Positions 1 to 8,740 of a stretch of 10,399 nt of DNA are shown in pieces. The notes beneath the pieces were generated by a model that was given only the letters and a program-made list of their open reading frames with translations, had not been told where the DNA came from and did no database searches. Source of the DNA: Smittium culicis (taxonomy: Eukaryota; Kickxellomycota; Harpellomycetes; Harpellales; Legeriomycetaceae); NCBI GenBank assembly GCA_001970855.1, contig LSSN01001867.1:1-10399 (forward strand), in the 5' to 3' direction. Both the position numbers and the translations under genes were made by a program. Every line of letters starts with the position of its first letter. The first letter of the stretch is position 1.

Positions 1-2
1 AC

Positions 3-1271
3 AAATCCTCGACCACACCATCACAATCAATCACGCACCTGGGGATGGTGATAAACACCAGAGAAATGTCGCTGAAAGTGCCCCAATCCAAGATCAGGGA
101 TCTACGCAGGGAAGCCAGCAAATTGTTGAACGCTGGACAGACTACATTGAGAGGACTCGCGAGCTTCATTGGAAAGGCTCAAGCAATGTCAATTGCCCTA
201 CTCCCGGGGAGGCTCATGCTGCGCCGTCTGTTAGAGTTGAAGAATCGGTCACTCACCAAGACGAATTCATGGACGTCGACTGTTGTCTTAACGACACCAG
301 CATGCCAGAATCTATTATTCTGGAAGAACCAACTGAGATCATGGAACGGTCTCTCGTTCTTGCCAGAAACCCCGGAATTAGAAATATTCACGGATTCCAG
401 CGATTCGGCCTGGGGAATAGTATTGGGGTCCCGCTTCTACTCGGGAATATGGTCCCCCTCCGAGGCGTTGATGCACATCAACGCCAAGGAGCTGAAAACA
501 GTTCTGTATGCACTAAGACTCAAGAGCGTGATGGGCAGATCAGTCCTTGTATACTCAGACAACACGACGACTCTAGCATACGTGAAGAAGTTTGGGGGCA
601 CCACATCACCCAAACTTTTGGAAATATCAGAGGAAATCTGGGAACACTGCCTGAGGACAAACACCAGGCCCCAGGTAACCTACGTACCTTCAGTTTTGAA
701 CCCCGCAGACGCCCCGAGCAGACTGACTGCACAAACCGAATGGTCGTTATCCCCAGAGACATTCGAAACACTGAACAAACATCATGGTCCCCACGACGTG
801 GATCTGTTTGCTTCCCACCAGAACAAGAAGGTGGAAGCCTACTACAGTTGGTTCCTGGACCCCAAGGCTGTGGGTCAGAACTCACTAGCGCACAACTGGT
901 CGGGTTGGAGCAACCCATACTGCTGCCCACCCTGGAACTTAATAGCACAGGTAGTTCAGAAACTACGCAGGGAGAGAATAACTATGACTCTCGTAACTCC
1001 TTTGTGGAAATCAGCCATCTGGTTTCCGGATCTGAGGACATTGTCGATATGCCAACCGTTAGTACTGCAAGCAACGACGGTCATCCCAGATCCGGGAAGC
1101 GGAAAATACTCGCTCTCGACCAACAAAAATTGGAAATTAATGGCCTGGAGGATCAGCGGAGTTTCCTCGAAGCACAAGGTCTCGGTACTCACGCCGTTGA
1201 CTGTATCCTTTCCAACGGACTACGTGTCAAGCGTCGATCCAGGCACAACTCTATCCAGCAACGCTTTCTAG
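3..1271 (+). CDS. DIRS polyprotein fragment: RT C-terminus, RNase H, methyltransferase-like domain (5' partial)
   Basis: The frame is open from the window edge at position 3 to a TAG at 1269-1271. The ATG at 45 is internal, because the residues before and around it (TPSQSITHLGMVINT) are the conserved end of the DIRS reverse transcriptase palm. Numbering from that Met, the RNase H domain spans about residues 112-227 with its four acidic residues in place: D117 (FTDSSDSAWG), E149 (NAKEL), D172 (YSDN) and D222 (NPADAPSR). RNase H removes the RNA template during reverse transcription. A Dam-like methyltransferase domain, typical of DIRS elements and of unknown role, follows at about residues 248-345, with DVDLFAS and the CCPPW box at 293-297. 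The ORF ends in a different frame from the recombinase, which starts inside it. No frameshift or stop is visible in the part seen, so this ORF looks intact apart from the missing 5' end. Confidence 0.93.
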   Translation, partial: KSSTTPSQSITHLGMVINTREMSLKVPQSKIRDLRREASKLLNAGQTTLRGLASFIGKAQAMSIALLPGRLMLRRLLELKNRSLTKTNSWTSTVVLTTPACQNLLFWKNQLRSWNGLSFLPETPELEIFTDSSDSAWGIVLGSRFYSGIWSPSEALMHINAKELKTVLYALRLKSVMGRSVLVYSDNTTTLAYVKKFGGTTSPKLLEISEEIWEHCLRTNTRPQVTYVPSVLNPADAPSRLTAQTEWSLSPETFETLNKHHGPHDVDLFASHQNKKVEAYYSWFLDPKAVGQNSLAHNWSGWSNPYCCPPWNLIAQVVQKLRRERITMTLVTPLWKSAIWFPDLRTLSICQPLVLQATTVIPDPGSGKYSLSTNKNWKLMAWRISGVSSKHKVSVLTPLTVSFPTDYVSSVDPGTTLSSNAF

Positions 1272-2128
1272 ACTGGAGAATCTCCTACGAGATCACCAAC
1301 CCGATATCAGCCGCTCAAATAATAAACTACTTGGCGGAGCTATATTCTAAGGAGAAGCTAAAGGTAGGAACCATACGAGTCTACAAGTCAGCAATATTGA
1401 TGCTTGCTGACGATCCTAAGGAACTTGCAAGCCATCCAATGTTCGACGAATTTATCAAGGCATTGGACGCCTCCGCGATCAGATCGTTCGTCAATCCAAC
1501 TATCGATATATCACCGATATTGGATAAATTTAGAGAGTGGGGGCCGACCAGCGACCTGTCTATCAAGGACCTAACCGCAAAACTATGCTGGCTCTTTGCA
1601 GTAGCCGGATTTCTCAGAGCGAGTGACATACACCGGATAGACGACGCGAGGAGCCGTGTTGACCAGGGCATACTATATTTAGTTATAGTAGCGCCTAAAG
1701 AAAAACGAGGGGACCGCCCGATAGAAAAACCCTGCCAGATAAGCCCGCACTCCGACCCTATACTTTGCACAGTCGTAGCTTACACAATATACAAGGAAAA
1801 GGTGGCCCGAAACCTTTGTCCTACTCTGCATGCAAAAAATAGCATGTGGATTGTGAATAGACTGGTTAGATTTGTTAACGACAGTGAGAAGCCTCTGTCA
1901 GTGGATAGTATCACTAGATAAATCCACAAAATTTCCACTCTTATAGGCCATGGCCCGGATGCACCCATACCAAAGGGTAGAGCGATCGGAGCCACTTTAG
2001 CCGCTAATTCAGGTGTATCATCAGATGAGATAGTTGCCCATGCCTTTTGGTCAAACTACTCGATCTTTGATACGTATTATCGACTCACAAGGAATTCTTC
2101 TAATAACTTGACTGAGTCGATTTTATAA
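1049..2128 (+). pseudogene. DIRS tyrosine recombinase, interrupted by one in-frame stop
   Basis: This is the site-specific recombinase that would integrate the DIRS circular DNA intermediate. The frame differs from the RT/RNase H ORF and overlaps its 3' end. The ATG at 1049 is the last in-frame one before the conserved N-terminal part (FLEAQGLG from 1163, then QQRFLDWRISYEI), so it is a reasonable start, but the frame is open further upstream and the true start is uncertain. The first catalytic Arg is in GFLRASD (codon 1616-1618). A TAA at 1919-1921 ends the reading after 290 codons. The same frame then continues for 68 codons to a TAA at 2126-2128 and holds the rest of the active site: Arg in PKGR (1979-1981), His in AHAFW (2039-2041) and the nucleophilic Tyr in DTYYRL (2078-2080). 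The truncated product would lack the nucleophile. There is no frameshift and the domain is otherwise well kept, so the break looks recent. Readthrough cannot be excluded. Confidence 0.88.
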
Positions 2129-2137
2129 TTTGAAGTA

Positions 2138-2237
2138 ACTTAATATGTCTCCTATTTGATGTATAATGTTAGAATTAATCGAGCCCTTTAGGGCGACGAT
2201 TAATTCATATTATACGAAAATAGGAGACATATTAAGT
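2138..2237. repeat. 100-bp near-palindrome, probable DIRS internal complementary region
   Basis: The two ends are perfect 18-bp inverted repeats (2138-2155 and 2220-2237, starting ACTTAATATG). The inner arms also pair with small mismatches down to a GCCCT-TT-AGGGC centre. It begins 9 bp after the last stop of the recombinase frame. Positions 2168-2237 are the exact reverse complement of 2395-2464. In DIRS elements an internal complementary region at this place matches the outer ends of both terminal repeats and is thought to template circularisation. On that reading, 2168-2237 matches the right end and 2138-2167 should match the left end, outside the window. An alternative is a palindromic foldback MITE flanked by TTAA. 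Confidence 0.75.
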
Positions 2238-2464
2238 CCCACCCACCGTCCCATTTACTTTTAATGAAAGATGATAAGGATATCTCTAAACTGTACTGCA
2301 CAGTCTTTAACATAAAAAATTTTTTTAGTTCAATATTTCACTTTATTTTATTGGTTTAGATTTTCGGTTTATATTTACCCAATAAGATGGTAACACTTAA
2401 TATGTCTCCTATTTTCGTATAATATGAATTAATCGTCGCCCTAAAGGGCTCGATTAATTCTAAC
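2238..2464. repeat. Putative right inverted terminal repeat of the DIRS element
   Basis: This stretch lies between the complementary palindrome and the inferred right end of the element. It has no ORF. Its last 70 bp (2395-2464) are the exact reverse complement of 2168-2237 and include the 12-bp GCCCT..AGGGC hairpin core in opposite orientation. The remainder (2238-2394) starts with a C-rich CCCACCCACCGTCCC patch and then becomes AT-rich. The outer end is placed at 2464 because complementarity stops there. The left repeat is not in the window, so the inverted-repeat relation cannot be seen directly. Confidence 0.55.
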
Positions 2465-2556
2465 AAAAACGATAAAACCATTTTTATTTTGAAAAAAAAT
2501 TTTTTTTACCCTTTTAGGAGCAGTAGTTCATTTTTTTTTATATTTTAATATTTTTC

Positions 2557-2625
2557 AATAATGTGAGGTATTTCAAAAAATGCCAACTAAAATCAATTTT
2601 GAAATCTATTCCCTCACATTTTATT
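2557..2625. repeat. Imperfect hairpin just outside the element
   Basis: There are two pairs of perfect arms: AATGTGAGG at 2560-2568 with CCTCACATT at 2612-2620, and TTTCAAAA at 2571-2578 with TTTTGAAA at 2597-2604. An internal bulge separates them and the loop is 18 nt. The function is unknown. It could be a small foldback element or an RNA hairpin. It shares no sequence with the DIRS palindrome. Confidence 0.5.
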
Positions 2626-5600
2626 ATCCTTTTTTAGCCCTATATAGATTCAATTCAAATTTTAATGCACTAGTTAATAAAAAATAAGTAATGAAAATTT
2701 AAATTCCGTTTTTTGAAGTTTTTGGGCAATATATGTAGCTCATAAGGCAAGTTACACCCAAAGGAAAAAAAAGTAAAACTACGAATTTTCCTGGATAAAA
2801 ATTCTGACACATCTAATTTAAAATGATATCAAAAATTAAACGATAGATATTTTAGAATTTAAAAATCTTTCACGACGTGTATAGCATAAAAACTTAATAG
2901 CTTTTAAAGATATTATGTTGATATTAAAAAAATTTTTAAAGAGGTGTTAATTAGTTTTTAGTATGAATAAAAAATATTAAATAGCTATAGGTAGTAGTAC
3001 CAAAATTAACATATTATAATTCTATTAATTTATATCACACAATAATAAATTTATAAATTTTATAGATTATAGATTATAAATTTGAAAATTTTTATTTTAA
3101 AAGATAATTTGATTACTATGACCAAAATTTCTAAAGGACTGATTTTATTGTTTGCGCTGCGCTTCATTTTGACACTGCCCTGGACCATTTATTTGATTAG
3201 ATTCAAAAATATTTATCTGGCTATAAACCTGTGATATTTTGAAGGCTAAGACGTTTTTTACTAATTTTTTTTTCGTTTTATAATTTACTTTTGATTAGAA
3301 TTTATTTGGAATATAATGTAAATGGATTAATTAGATTCTATAATAGCACGCGAATTATTATTTTAAAAAAAAAATTTCGGAAAATAAGCACCTCTCGTCT
3401 TAAGTGCTCCCCGTTTATATTTATTTATAAATTTATCATTAAAATGAATAATATTAGTCAATTTTAGTGTTAATTATGAGTAAAATTCTTTTTTTACTTA
3501 TAATTATTAACTATTTTTTTAATTATTTATTAATTTTAAATAAAAATTTAGCTTTTTACTATAAAATGTTATAAATTTACTTTTTATAAATGAATAATGG
3601 ATATTTTCGAATTTTAACTTGGGTAATTATTTTAGAATTATGTTAATTTTGACTAAGATAAATGTTTTACACACTAAAATACTCTATTTAAATAGTTTAA
3701 TATTTAATAAACACCACTATTAGTAATATCATTATATGCTGAACAACCTCCATAAACCATTTATGTAGACCGAAAATTCGTAAATTTTTACTTCTAAATT
3801 TTTTTAGATTAAACATATTCGAGAAAAAACTGATGAGATAAAGTCAACGACGTTATTTTTTTTTTTTGCATATGATTCCACAAATAAACATAATTAAGTT
3901 GGTCATATAAAAGCATGCGTAAAAAGAAGTGTATATTTATGTTTAAAATTTTTGGGTAAATATTTCAAATACTATCAATAAGGTTTTTTTTATAAGTATT
4001 TGTATTTATTTAGGCAAATTGAGGGGGATAAAAAACTTTTTTTCAAAAAATTGAATAGTTTATTTGAATTATTATAATTTTTTTTATATTATTATTGGTT
4101 TCAATGCCTGATTAAGTCCTGATAAAATTACTGGTCAAATCTCTTATACCGAATTTAGAGCTTAATTATTATCGTTGAATTAATTCAATTTAATCTAAAT
4201 TTTATTGGCTAATTATAGACTTTTTTATTTTTATAAATATCTACCTATTTTTAAGTTTAAAAAGTAGTGCAAGTGTATTAACAAAGTGTTTTGGAGAAAA
4301 TTTGTCAAAAGTTGTCGATATATATATAAAGATTGTAGGTGATTAATTTATTTAAAAATTGGTCAATAAAAGTAGATATTTATCAAAAAATAATAGGTAT
4401 AAAGATGGTCTTTATGTGCTATAGACCGTCTCAGTTGTTAATTTTTTTCTCAATTATTAAATTGAAGCAAAAAATTAAAAAATAAAAAATAGGTTAAATT
4501 GGGACTGTTAGTGTGTGATTTAATTTGTTATTGATTGATAAGGTTTTTTTGTGATATTATTCAATAGATTTAATTGATTATGCGAGTATTTGATTAAGCT
4601 AAAAAATGAAGAAGGCGAAGTAAAAATTTCTTCTTCCGGGTTAAATCTATACAATAATTGTAATGATAAAAAAATGCAACTAAAAAGATGTATGTGAGGT
4701 GTAAATAAATCATTTCAACTGATCGGTTAAGATAAAAAAATTGGTCTCTTTCGCTAAAATAAATAAAAATATAGTAATCAAAAATGATTATTTTTATTGT
4801 AACTAATATCCAATGGCAAAATTATCTGATTGAATATAATAAGTAATTATTTTTGTAATTAAGGATGCAAAGCTACATTCAAAATCTTAAGAGAGATTAA
4901 TATTATAAAATAAGGATTTAAAAATTCTGGAATTAGTAATTCTTTGAAATTTCGATGAAATTTTTTTATTATTCAAAAATACAATTAATTACTTTATTTT
5001 GATTTTTTGTAATATTGATCATATACTGAAAGCAGATAATACATATTTTTATACAACTTTTTATTATCAGAGGTAGAATACATCAAAATTTATGAAATAG
5101 TGTATCTGAAAATGAAATTTTCTGATCTGTTCTAATTTTATTTTCGTAATTATTTAACCGAATTTAATTCTTTTAGAATTTCAAGTTTAGAATTATATAT
5201 TATAAAAAAATTTTAATTCAGCTATCTTTATTTAAAGGTAATCATTGCATATTTTTTTAATAAACTCAAGATTTTGTGCCAGTAAACACCCGTTACATAT
5301 AATTATAAGCTAACAAAAAACCCCATAATTTTAAATTAAATCTAAAAAAATTTTAGTTTATAACAAATTATTTTCATATTTATGTTTAATGTTAAATCAG
5401 AATCTGCTTAGAAAAAATACGCTCTGGTTTCAGTAATAGCATTTATAATTTCCAGTTTAATCGCTTTAATATCATGCCTATTTTTTTTATGTCAAAGCAT
5501 TTTAAAATGGAAACAGTTACAAAGGCTAATAAATACTAATTGGTATTTTCATCAATATTTTCAATTTCTGTGGTCTTTTTTTCAATTCTAAATAAGAAAA

Positions 5601-8040
5601 TTATATTTAATTCAGAGTAAAATATATTTTAATTGAATAAATGTATTAAAAAGCTGAAAATAAATAATTTTTTGGTATTTAGTCATGTTTATATTTTGAA
5701 GTAAATATTTTCTCATAAAATTATAAAGAATTGAAGAAATAATAAATATTTAAAATTGCTCTTTTTAATATTAAAATTTGAGATATATTTTTAATTATTG
5801 ATTGAAATGCATAACATTGTAATATGTTAAAGCCCTGAGAAAATTTTGAACTTGAATTTAAAAAGTAGCTAAAATTTAACTGAAAATTACTAGACATAAT
5901 TATTGTAAGTAATTAAAATTATTTATAAGTGTATGTGATAATGACACCATCGCTTTTTCATATCTTTCTAAATATGATTCAACCAGTTGAATATTTCTTA
6001 CCAAACAAATCAGTTTTTTTCGCCAAAAAAAATTAAATTAAATATAATTAAAATATTATAATACAGGTAAGTTGGCTATATTATTCTTAAATGCGAAAAT
6101 TTAAAACTAATTACAAGTATGAGAAATTGATAAACAATATCGAAAATAAGAAATGAATATAGTGAATGAGAGCTTGACTGAAAAATACATCGAACCAGAA
6201 GATAAAAAATTTGAAATCAGATATTAGATACTAATTACTTATTACTTATTTTAGTATCAGTAAAATTTAGCTTAAAATCTTAATTTTAAATTTCTTGAAT
6301 CATAATGTAAAAATTTAAATAAGAAATAATTTTTCATCTTTAAATCTCACAAAAATAAATAAAGCACGGCTTAATTAATAAATAAATGCTAAAATATAAT
6401 CTTATTTAATAATATAAATTGATAAATCACAGAAATTTAATTTGCGAATATCAATTTAATTAACCATTATAAATGTGTTTAATTATATTATGAAACATTA
6501 AAAACAAATAAAAATTTATAAATTTTATAAAAATAAAAAATTTAGCTCGATTTTAACTGTTCCAAAATTCATTCATTAATTAATTATATATAAATATATA
6601 GTTAGCACGTAAGATGTTTACTGAACAATATAAAGATTATAAAGCAAAATAAATATCTTTTTTACTTTTGAATAAAACTCGAATTCTGACGGTAATAATT
6701 CTCACGCGAGAAAAAAAGATTAAAAAAAACCTCATCACATGTGTTTTAATTCAGTTATCTAAAATATTTGGACTTAAAAGGAATACATTCCGAGAATTAA
6801 AAAAAACTTTCAATAGCTTTACGCTACAAATAAATAAAGGAAATATAGATACGATTTTATTAAAAAAAACTCAGTTAATTAGTTTTAATTTTATATATTC
6901 TTATTTACTTCCTAGTTAATCTAAATATATCTTTATATTTTGATAATATATCAATTAACATCGAATATTAGTCAAAATTTACAACATAATTTTCGTGTAT
7001 TCCTTTTCTTTATACTAAGAAAATATACATTATATAATCTCTAAAATAAATTATAAAATGATAATATGCTTGAAAAAAAGATTTAGCAAATTCAATTTTG
7101 AATCATAGCGATATTAAAATGGATATTTAAAAAAAAAAAGAACGCAAAAAAGATGATAAAAGTTAGAATAATCCTAGTACAAAAACTTGGTATTTATTAA
7201 ATGTATAACAGATAATATTTTTTATTTTGCGTTTTTTATAATATCTTACATTTTTTATTAGATATCAAGATAATTAAATTTTGTATCTTGAAATTAAAAT
7301 ATAGCTTTTTAGGATAAGTTATCTGATTCGATATTTAAAATAAATAAATTAATGAATTTCTTTATGTATTGCACTAAATAATCCAAGCGTAAAATTTGAA
7401 TTTCGAATATAAAAATGTCAAAAAATCTTTTAATAATATCTAAATACCTAATTAATAATTCTAGGAAAATGTTTAGAAAGTAATACCTTTTAATAGTAAG
7501 CATTTTTTTATTTATAATTTAAAACGATAATGCTGTGAATTTGGATTTAAAATACTTTTATTAGTTATAAGATACTGTTTATAGACAGATCAATCAATAA
7601 AGGAGTATCGAAAAAATTATTCGATATAAATTCCCAATCCCTAAAATATATTTGAAAATTATACTCGAGATTAAAATTGTATCAATTAGGGATAATCATA
7701 AAAAAATACGCTGATTCTTTAAAACTACTCGATTTATAAGCTAAAAAAATTTATGAGATTTTAATTCGTATTATTAACTAAGAGATTTGTAAATCCGGGA
7801 AAATATTCATTAAGAATCATAGATTAAATAAACTAAAAATATAAAAAAAATTATAAAATAACTTATAAACCCACTACCTTTCGTCGCTATAGTTGCTAAT
7901 AAATACATAGTAATAATTGGTATCAGGAGGCTGGAAAATTGCTTGAATTATAAGTGTTAAGCGTTCGAAAAAACAGAATTATTATTACGAAAAAAAGTGA
8001 ATGGCGGACAAGAAATAAAAATTTTATAAATCCTCTAATC
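2626..8040. other. Long AT-rich non-coding stretch
   Basis: About 5.4 kb of extremely AT-rich DNA with frequent A- and T-runs and stop codons in every frame. I found no gene, tRNA or recognisable transposon protein. Landmarks are a less AT-rich patch at about 3145-3190 containing a GCGCT doublet, a short patch at 3385-3415 with AAGCAC...GTGCTC arms, a hairpin at 4403-4431 (AGATGGTCT with AGACCGTCT), an AT hairpin at 4762-4798, and an 8-bp stem at 6227-6258 (GATACTAA with TTAGTATC). Such stems are expected by chance in sequence this AT-rich, and none is assigned a function. The stretch looks like intergenic sequence of a compositionally skewed genome, possibly decayed repeats. Confidence 0.7.
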
Positions 8041-8288
8041 CTATTGGTTAGCTCGAAAATTTTTGTAGGAGAGAGTGAGTGTAAACTATAAGAGTATAGC
8101 AAAATTACTAGTAATTCTCTGTGATTTTATTGGCGCGTTTGAAAAGAAAAAAATCCAAGCGAGAGAGTATTTTAAACTCGATAGACTACGTGTTCGATGG
8201 TTATAATCAATTTACTTGGCTCGCCCAAGAAAAAAATTTCTAGGAGAGAAAATTTTGATTGGCTGTACAGGATCAGAGATTAACCATA
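8041..8288. other. Non-coding segment with a diverged repeated motif and ATTGG boxes
   Basis: There is no ORF. A motif of the form TTGG...CTCG...AAAATTT...TAGGAGAGA occurs at about 8044-8075 and again, diverged, at about 8216-8249. A second pair (GAGAGAGTGAGTGTAAACT near 8069 and GAGAGAGTATTTTAAACT near 8161) also looks related. Three ATTGG (inverted CCAAT) pentamers occur at 8043, 8129 and 8258. This could be a decayed repeat or a promoter-like region; the sequence does not decide. Confidence 0.3.
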
Positions 8289-8485
8289 TTAACCCTTTCC
8301 CGTCCAACACACTTAAAAAAAATCAATTTTTTTATTCGTTTATGATTTATTGGCAAACTTATTATTGACTGTTATAATACAACAAACGAATATTTCCTAG
8401 GGCCTCTGAATTAAATTATTTTTACTGAATCCAGTTGGCTGGATTTGGTAGGTCAAAAATACTCTACCGCCCGTGAAAGGGTTAA
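8289..8485. mobile_element. Candidate piggyBac-type MITE with TTAA target duplication
   Basis: Both ends carry TTAA (8289-8292 and 8482-8485). Immediately inside are matching inverted ends: CCCTTTCCCG from 8293 on the left, and the reverse complement of the right end, CCCTTTCACG, up to 8481. The first seven bases match perfectly, and nine of the first ten. TTAA duplication and termini beginning CCCT/CCCTTT are hallmarks of piggyBac-superfamily elements. The 189-bp interior has no ORF, contains a small TCCAG-TTGG-CTGGA hairpin near 8430-8445, and would have to be mobilised by a transposase encoded elsewhere. The short terminal repeats make chance possible. Confidence 0.55.
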
Positions 8486-8501
8486 CAAGCCAATAGAGTT
8501 T

Positions 8502-8507
8502 AAAAAA
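8502..8507 (-). terminator. Pol III terminator after tRNA-Ala
   Basis: A run of six A on the plus strand, so T6 on the minus strand, 7 bp past the tRNA-Ala 3' end. T runs of four or more stop RNA polymerase III. This is the first such run downstream of the His-Ala pair. Confidence 0.7.
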
Positions 8508-8514
8508 GCTGATA

Positions 8515-8586
8515 TGGAGAATGTGGGGATCGAACACACGGCCTCTCGCATGCAAAGCGAGCGCTCTACCACTGAGCTAATTCCCC
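8515..8586 (-). tRNA. tRNA-Ala(UGC)
   Basis: The minus-strand sequence folds as a 72-nt tRNA. The acceptor GGGGAAT pairs with ATTCTCC (one G-T pair), with discriminator A at 8515. The D-arm is GCTC/GAGC. The anticodon stem CTCGC/GCGAG holds the loop TTTGCAT, so the anticodon is TGC (8552-8554), alanine. The T-loop is TTCGATC and no CCA is encoded, as in eukaryotic nuclear genes. The T-stem GTGTG/CCCAC has one T-C mismatch (positions 52-62; 8536 against 8526), which is unusual for a functional copy. The gene lies 4 bp after tRNA-His on the same strand and is followed by a T6 terminator. Confidence 0.93.
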
Positions 8587-8590
8587 AGCT

Positions 8591-8661
8591 TGCCGTTGCC
8601 TGGAATCGAACCAGGGTCATCACGGCCACAACGTGATGTACTGCCACTATACTACAACGGC
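8591..8661 (-). tRNA. tRNA-His(GUG)
   Basis: A 71-nt cloverleaf on the minus strand. The acceptor GCCGTTG pairs perfectly with CAACGGC and the discriminator is A. The D-stem is GTAT/GTAC. The anticodon stem TCACG/CGTGA holds the loop TTGTGGC, so the anticodon is GTG (8627-8629), histidine. The T-stem CCTGG/CCAGG is perfect with loop TTCGATT. The extra G at position -1 of eukaryotic tRNA-His is added after transcription and is not expected in the gene. There is no intron. The spacer to tRNA-Ala is only AGCT, without a T run, so the two may be transcribed together. Confidence 0.95.
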
Positions 8662-8662
8662 T

Positions 8663-8667
8663 AAAAA
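8663..8667 (-). terminator. Pol III terminator between tRNA-Pro and tRNA-His
   Basis: A5 on the plus strand (T5 on the coding strand) in the 7-bp spacer directly after tRNA-Pro. This is long enough to end pol III transcription of tRNA-Pro and would make it a separate unit from His and Ala. Confidence 0.6.
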
Positions 8668-8668
8668 C

Positions 8669-8740
8669 GGGCTTGACCGGGGATTGAACCCGGGGCCTCT
8701 CGCACCCAAAGCGAGAATCATACCACTAGACCATCAAGCC
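8669..8740 (-). tRNA. tRNA-Pro(UGG)
   Basis: A 72-nt cloverleaf on the minus strand. The acceptor GGCTTGA pairs perfectly with TCAAGCC, and the discriminator is C, as is usual for eukaryotic tRNA-Pro. The anticodon stem CTCGC/GCGAG holds the loop TTTGGGT, so the anticodon is TGG (8706-8708), proline. The G after the anticodon is typical of this isotype. The T-stem CCGGG/CCCGG is perfect with loop TTCAATC. There is no intron and no encoded CCA. It is the first gene of the three-tRNA cluster in the direction of transcription. Confidence 0.95.

Larger units (their letters stand above)
1..2464 (+). mobile_element. DIRS-type (YR) retrotransposon, 3' part, left end outside window
   Basis: The parts read in the order expected of a DIRS element: end of reverse transcriptase, RNase H, methyltransferase-like domain, a tyrosine recombinase ORF overlapping in a different frame, then a complementary palindrome and a terminal repeat. 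DIRS elements integrate with a tyrosine recombinase rather than a DDE integrase, and have inverted terminal repeats plus an internal complementary region. The right boundary near 2464 is inferred from where the 70-bp copy of the palindrome ends. Base composition supports it: the coding part is far more GC-rich than the flank beyond about 2240. The 5' ORF(s), most of the RT and the left terminal repeat are cut off by the window edge. The recombinase carries a stop codon, so this copy is probably non-autonomous. Confidence 0.9.

Noticed and set aside
179..1995. Several minus-strand ORFs (for example 520-948, 1381-1770, 1780-1995)
   Set aside because: They are antisense to well-recognised DIRS domains and show no domain of their own; they are by-products of the GC-richer coding sequence.
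3061..3080. Short tandem repeat of a 7-mer (TATAGAT)
   Set aside because: Only about two and a half units; ordinary slippage in AT-rich sequence, not a CRISPR or satellite array.
4403..4431. AGATGGTCT/AGACCGTCT hairpin
   Set aside because: A single short imperfect stem without related copies or a neighbouring gene; expected at this frequency by chance.
6668..6919. 83-codon plus-strand ORF
   Set aside because: It starts at TTG, is made mostly of Lys/Ile/Asn/Leu/Thr as expected from random AT-rich DNA, and resembles no known family.
7309..7503. 64-codon minus-strand ORF
   Set aside because: Low-complexity Ile/Leu/Phe/Lys composition typical of chance ORFs in AT-rich DNA; no motif or neighbouring gene.
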